From: Clostridia bacterium DTU080
GTDB lineage: Bacteria > Bacillota > Limnochordia > DTU080
Direction: 5' to 3'
DNA: 24,243 nucleotides
NCBI GenBank assembly: GCA_001513395.1
Contig: LFTP01000025.1
Coordinates: 1 to 24,243 of the forward strand
The translations under genes and the position numbers were made by a program. Below the pieces are notes generated by a model, which saw only the letters and a list, made by a program, of their open reading frames with translations, was not told the DNA's origin and did not search any database. Each line of letters begins with the position of its first letter. Position 1 is the first letter of the stretch. Shown here in pieces: positions 23,547-24,243 of this stretch.

Positions 23547-23569
23547 GAAGAGTATCTCCTGTTGTGTAG

Positions 23570-23610
23570 GGGCGCCTGAGCAAGTCATCGTGCAGCAGAA
23601 GGCGCCCTTT
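23570..23610 (+). terminator. Hairpin after rpmE
   Basis: GGGCGCCT (23570-23577) and AGGCGCCC (23600-23607) pair perfectly over eight bases around a 22-base loop, followed by TTT only. It is a likely terminator despite the short T-tract, 23 bases after the rpmE stop. Confidence 0.6.
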
Positions 23611-23683
23611 CAATATGGAGGTTGAATAAGGTGCTGACGCGGTTATCCCGGGGATATCCGCTTGTTGGCTTTCAAGTAGAAAT

Positions 23684-23711
23684 GACAGGGCTTATGACCT
23701 GTCTTCTTTTT
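23684..23711 (+). terminator. Second hairpin with T-tract before dusB
   Basis: GACAGG (23684-23689) pairs with CCTGTC (23698-23703) around an eight-base loop, followed by TTCTTTTT. It could be a back-up terminator of the rpmE transcript or a conditional signal in a dusB leader. Confidence 0.6.
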
Positions 23712-23767
23712 GTCACGATACGGCGACAATATCGGCAGAGCCAGGTGGGAGTGGGAGGTACGAAAGC

Positions 23768-24243
23768 ATGCGTTGGCACATAGGCGATGTTCAGATTCCC
23801 AATCGCGTAGTCTTGGCTCCTATGGCGGGTGTGACGGACCTGCCCTTCCGGCTCTTGGTCAAAGAGTTCGGCTGCGGATTAGTCTATGCGCCCATGGTCA
23901 GCTCGATGGCTCTTCAGTACGGAAACCCTGCATCGAGGAAGTTTCTTAGCTTCTCAGATATCGAACGCCCCGTGGCCGTTCAGCTATTTGGCGCTAAGCC
24001 GGCTATCATGGCGGAAGCAGCCAGGTGCGTGGCTGATTTGGGTCCCGATATCATTGACATTAATATGGGATGTCCCACTCCGAAGATCGTCAGCGGCGGT
24101 GCTGGTTGTGCTCTAATGCGAGATCCGGCTTTGGCGGCTGAGATCGCAGCTGCGGTGGTTGAGGCCGTTTCCATTCCCGTGACCGTTAAGATACGTAGCG
24201 GATGGGATGCGGAGCATATGACGGCGGTGAAGCTTTCGCGTCT
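23768..24243 (+). CDS. tRNA-dihydrouridine synthase, 3'-truncated
   Basis: This flavoenzyme reduces uridines in the D-loop of tRNA. Only 158 codons are inside the window and the frame is open at the edge. It starts MRWHIGDVQIPNRVVLAPMAGVTDLPFR, with the FMN-binding LAPMAGVTD at about 16-24. The catalytic cysteine lies in INMGCPTPKIV (near 98-108), followed by the substrate-contact GGAGCALMRDP and the strand TVKIRSGW. The family usual is G-x-G-S-A-L; here a cysteine replaces the serine. Neighbour similarity suggests DusB, but the C-terminal RNA-binding part is not visible. The start is ATG at 23768, with GGGAGG about ten bases upstream. Confidence 0.92.
   Translation, partial: MRWHIGDVQIPNRVVLAPMAGVTDLPFRLLVKEFGCGLVYAPMVSSMALQYGNPASRKFLSFSDIERPVAVQLFGAKPAIMAEAARCVADLGPDIIDINMGCPTPKIVSGGAGCALMRDPALAAEIAAAVVEAVSIPVTVKIRSGWDAEHMTAVKLSR

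Noticed and set aside
23631..23783. 50-codon ORF starting GTG with GGAGG nine bases upstream, before dusB
   Set aside because: The ribosome site is good, but the ORF contains a terminator-like hairpin with T-tract and overlaps dusB; no similarity recognised. A real small protein cannot be fully excluded.
1..24243. CRISPR arrays, tRNA/rRNA genes, insertion sequences, phage genes
   Set aside because: None seen: no regular repeats with spacers, no tRNA-like folds noticed, no transposase or integrase motifs in any frame.

Overview
The window is a compact chromosomal segment from a bacterium that is most likely a deep-branching member of the Bacillota (Firmicutes). The evidence is the gene order speE-speB ... 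pyrG ... rho ... rpmE on one strand, which recalls the order of these genes in Bacillus subtilis. Other support is strong Shine-Dalgarno sites, frequent GTG and TTG starts, a zinc-type L31 and a rho gene with a long untranslated leader. Class-level placement cannot be settled from sequence reading alone. No tRNA, rRNA, CRISPR, transposase, integrase or phage gene was seen.

Layout. (1) Bases 3-3962, plus strand: a 5'-truncated phosphohexomutase, an HtrA-type membrane-anchored serine protease, a long-chain polyprenyl diphosphate synthase and nucleoside diphosphate kinase, the last with its own extended -10 promoter and a structured leader. A perfect hairpin ends this block. (2) Bases 4046-15562, minus strand: one tight run of seven genes plus one trailing gene. 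In transcription order these are an exported/membrane protein with a glutamine-amidotransferase-like fold, an ABC-2-like permease, a membrane/coiled-coil/disordered protein, a MoxR AAA+ ATPase, a DUF58 protein, a BatA-like von Willebrand A (VWA) protein and a 951-residue protein with two VWA domains flanking an amidotransferase-like domain. The trailing gene encodes a small anchored protein with eight extracytoplasmic cysteines. (3) Bases 15693-19842, plus strand, divergent from block 2: spermidine synthase, agmatinase, an unidentified six-helix membrane protein and CTP synthase, closely spaced as an operon. (4) Bases 19938-24243, plus strand: a bifunctional-nuclease (DUF151) protein, Rho, a LysM-M23 endopeptidase, ribosomal protein L31 and a 3'-truncated tRNA-dihydrouridine synthase. 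Most have their own promoter or terminator.

How the genes work together. Block 2 looks like a dedicated membrane machine. A MoxR ATPase would remodel or load VWA and DUF58 partners that carry four intact MIDAS metal sites, anchored beside a permease and two amidotransferase-like proteins. MoxR-DUF58-VWA modules are known, but the substrate of this version is unknown. Block 3 makes polyamines and CTP.

The points most worth following are the complete MoxR/VWA cluster, the CTP synthase whose amidotransferase domain departs from three conserved motifs while keeping its catalytic residues, the C-rich repeat-bearing leader of rho, and the cysteine-rich exported protein.
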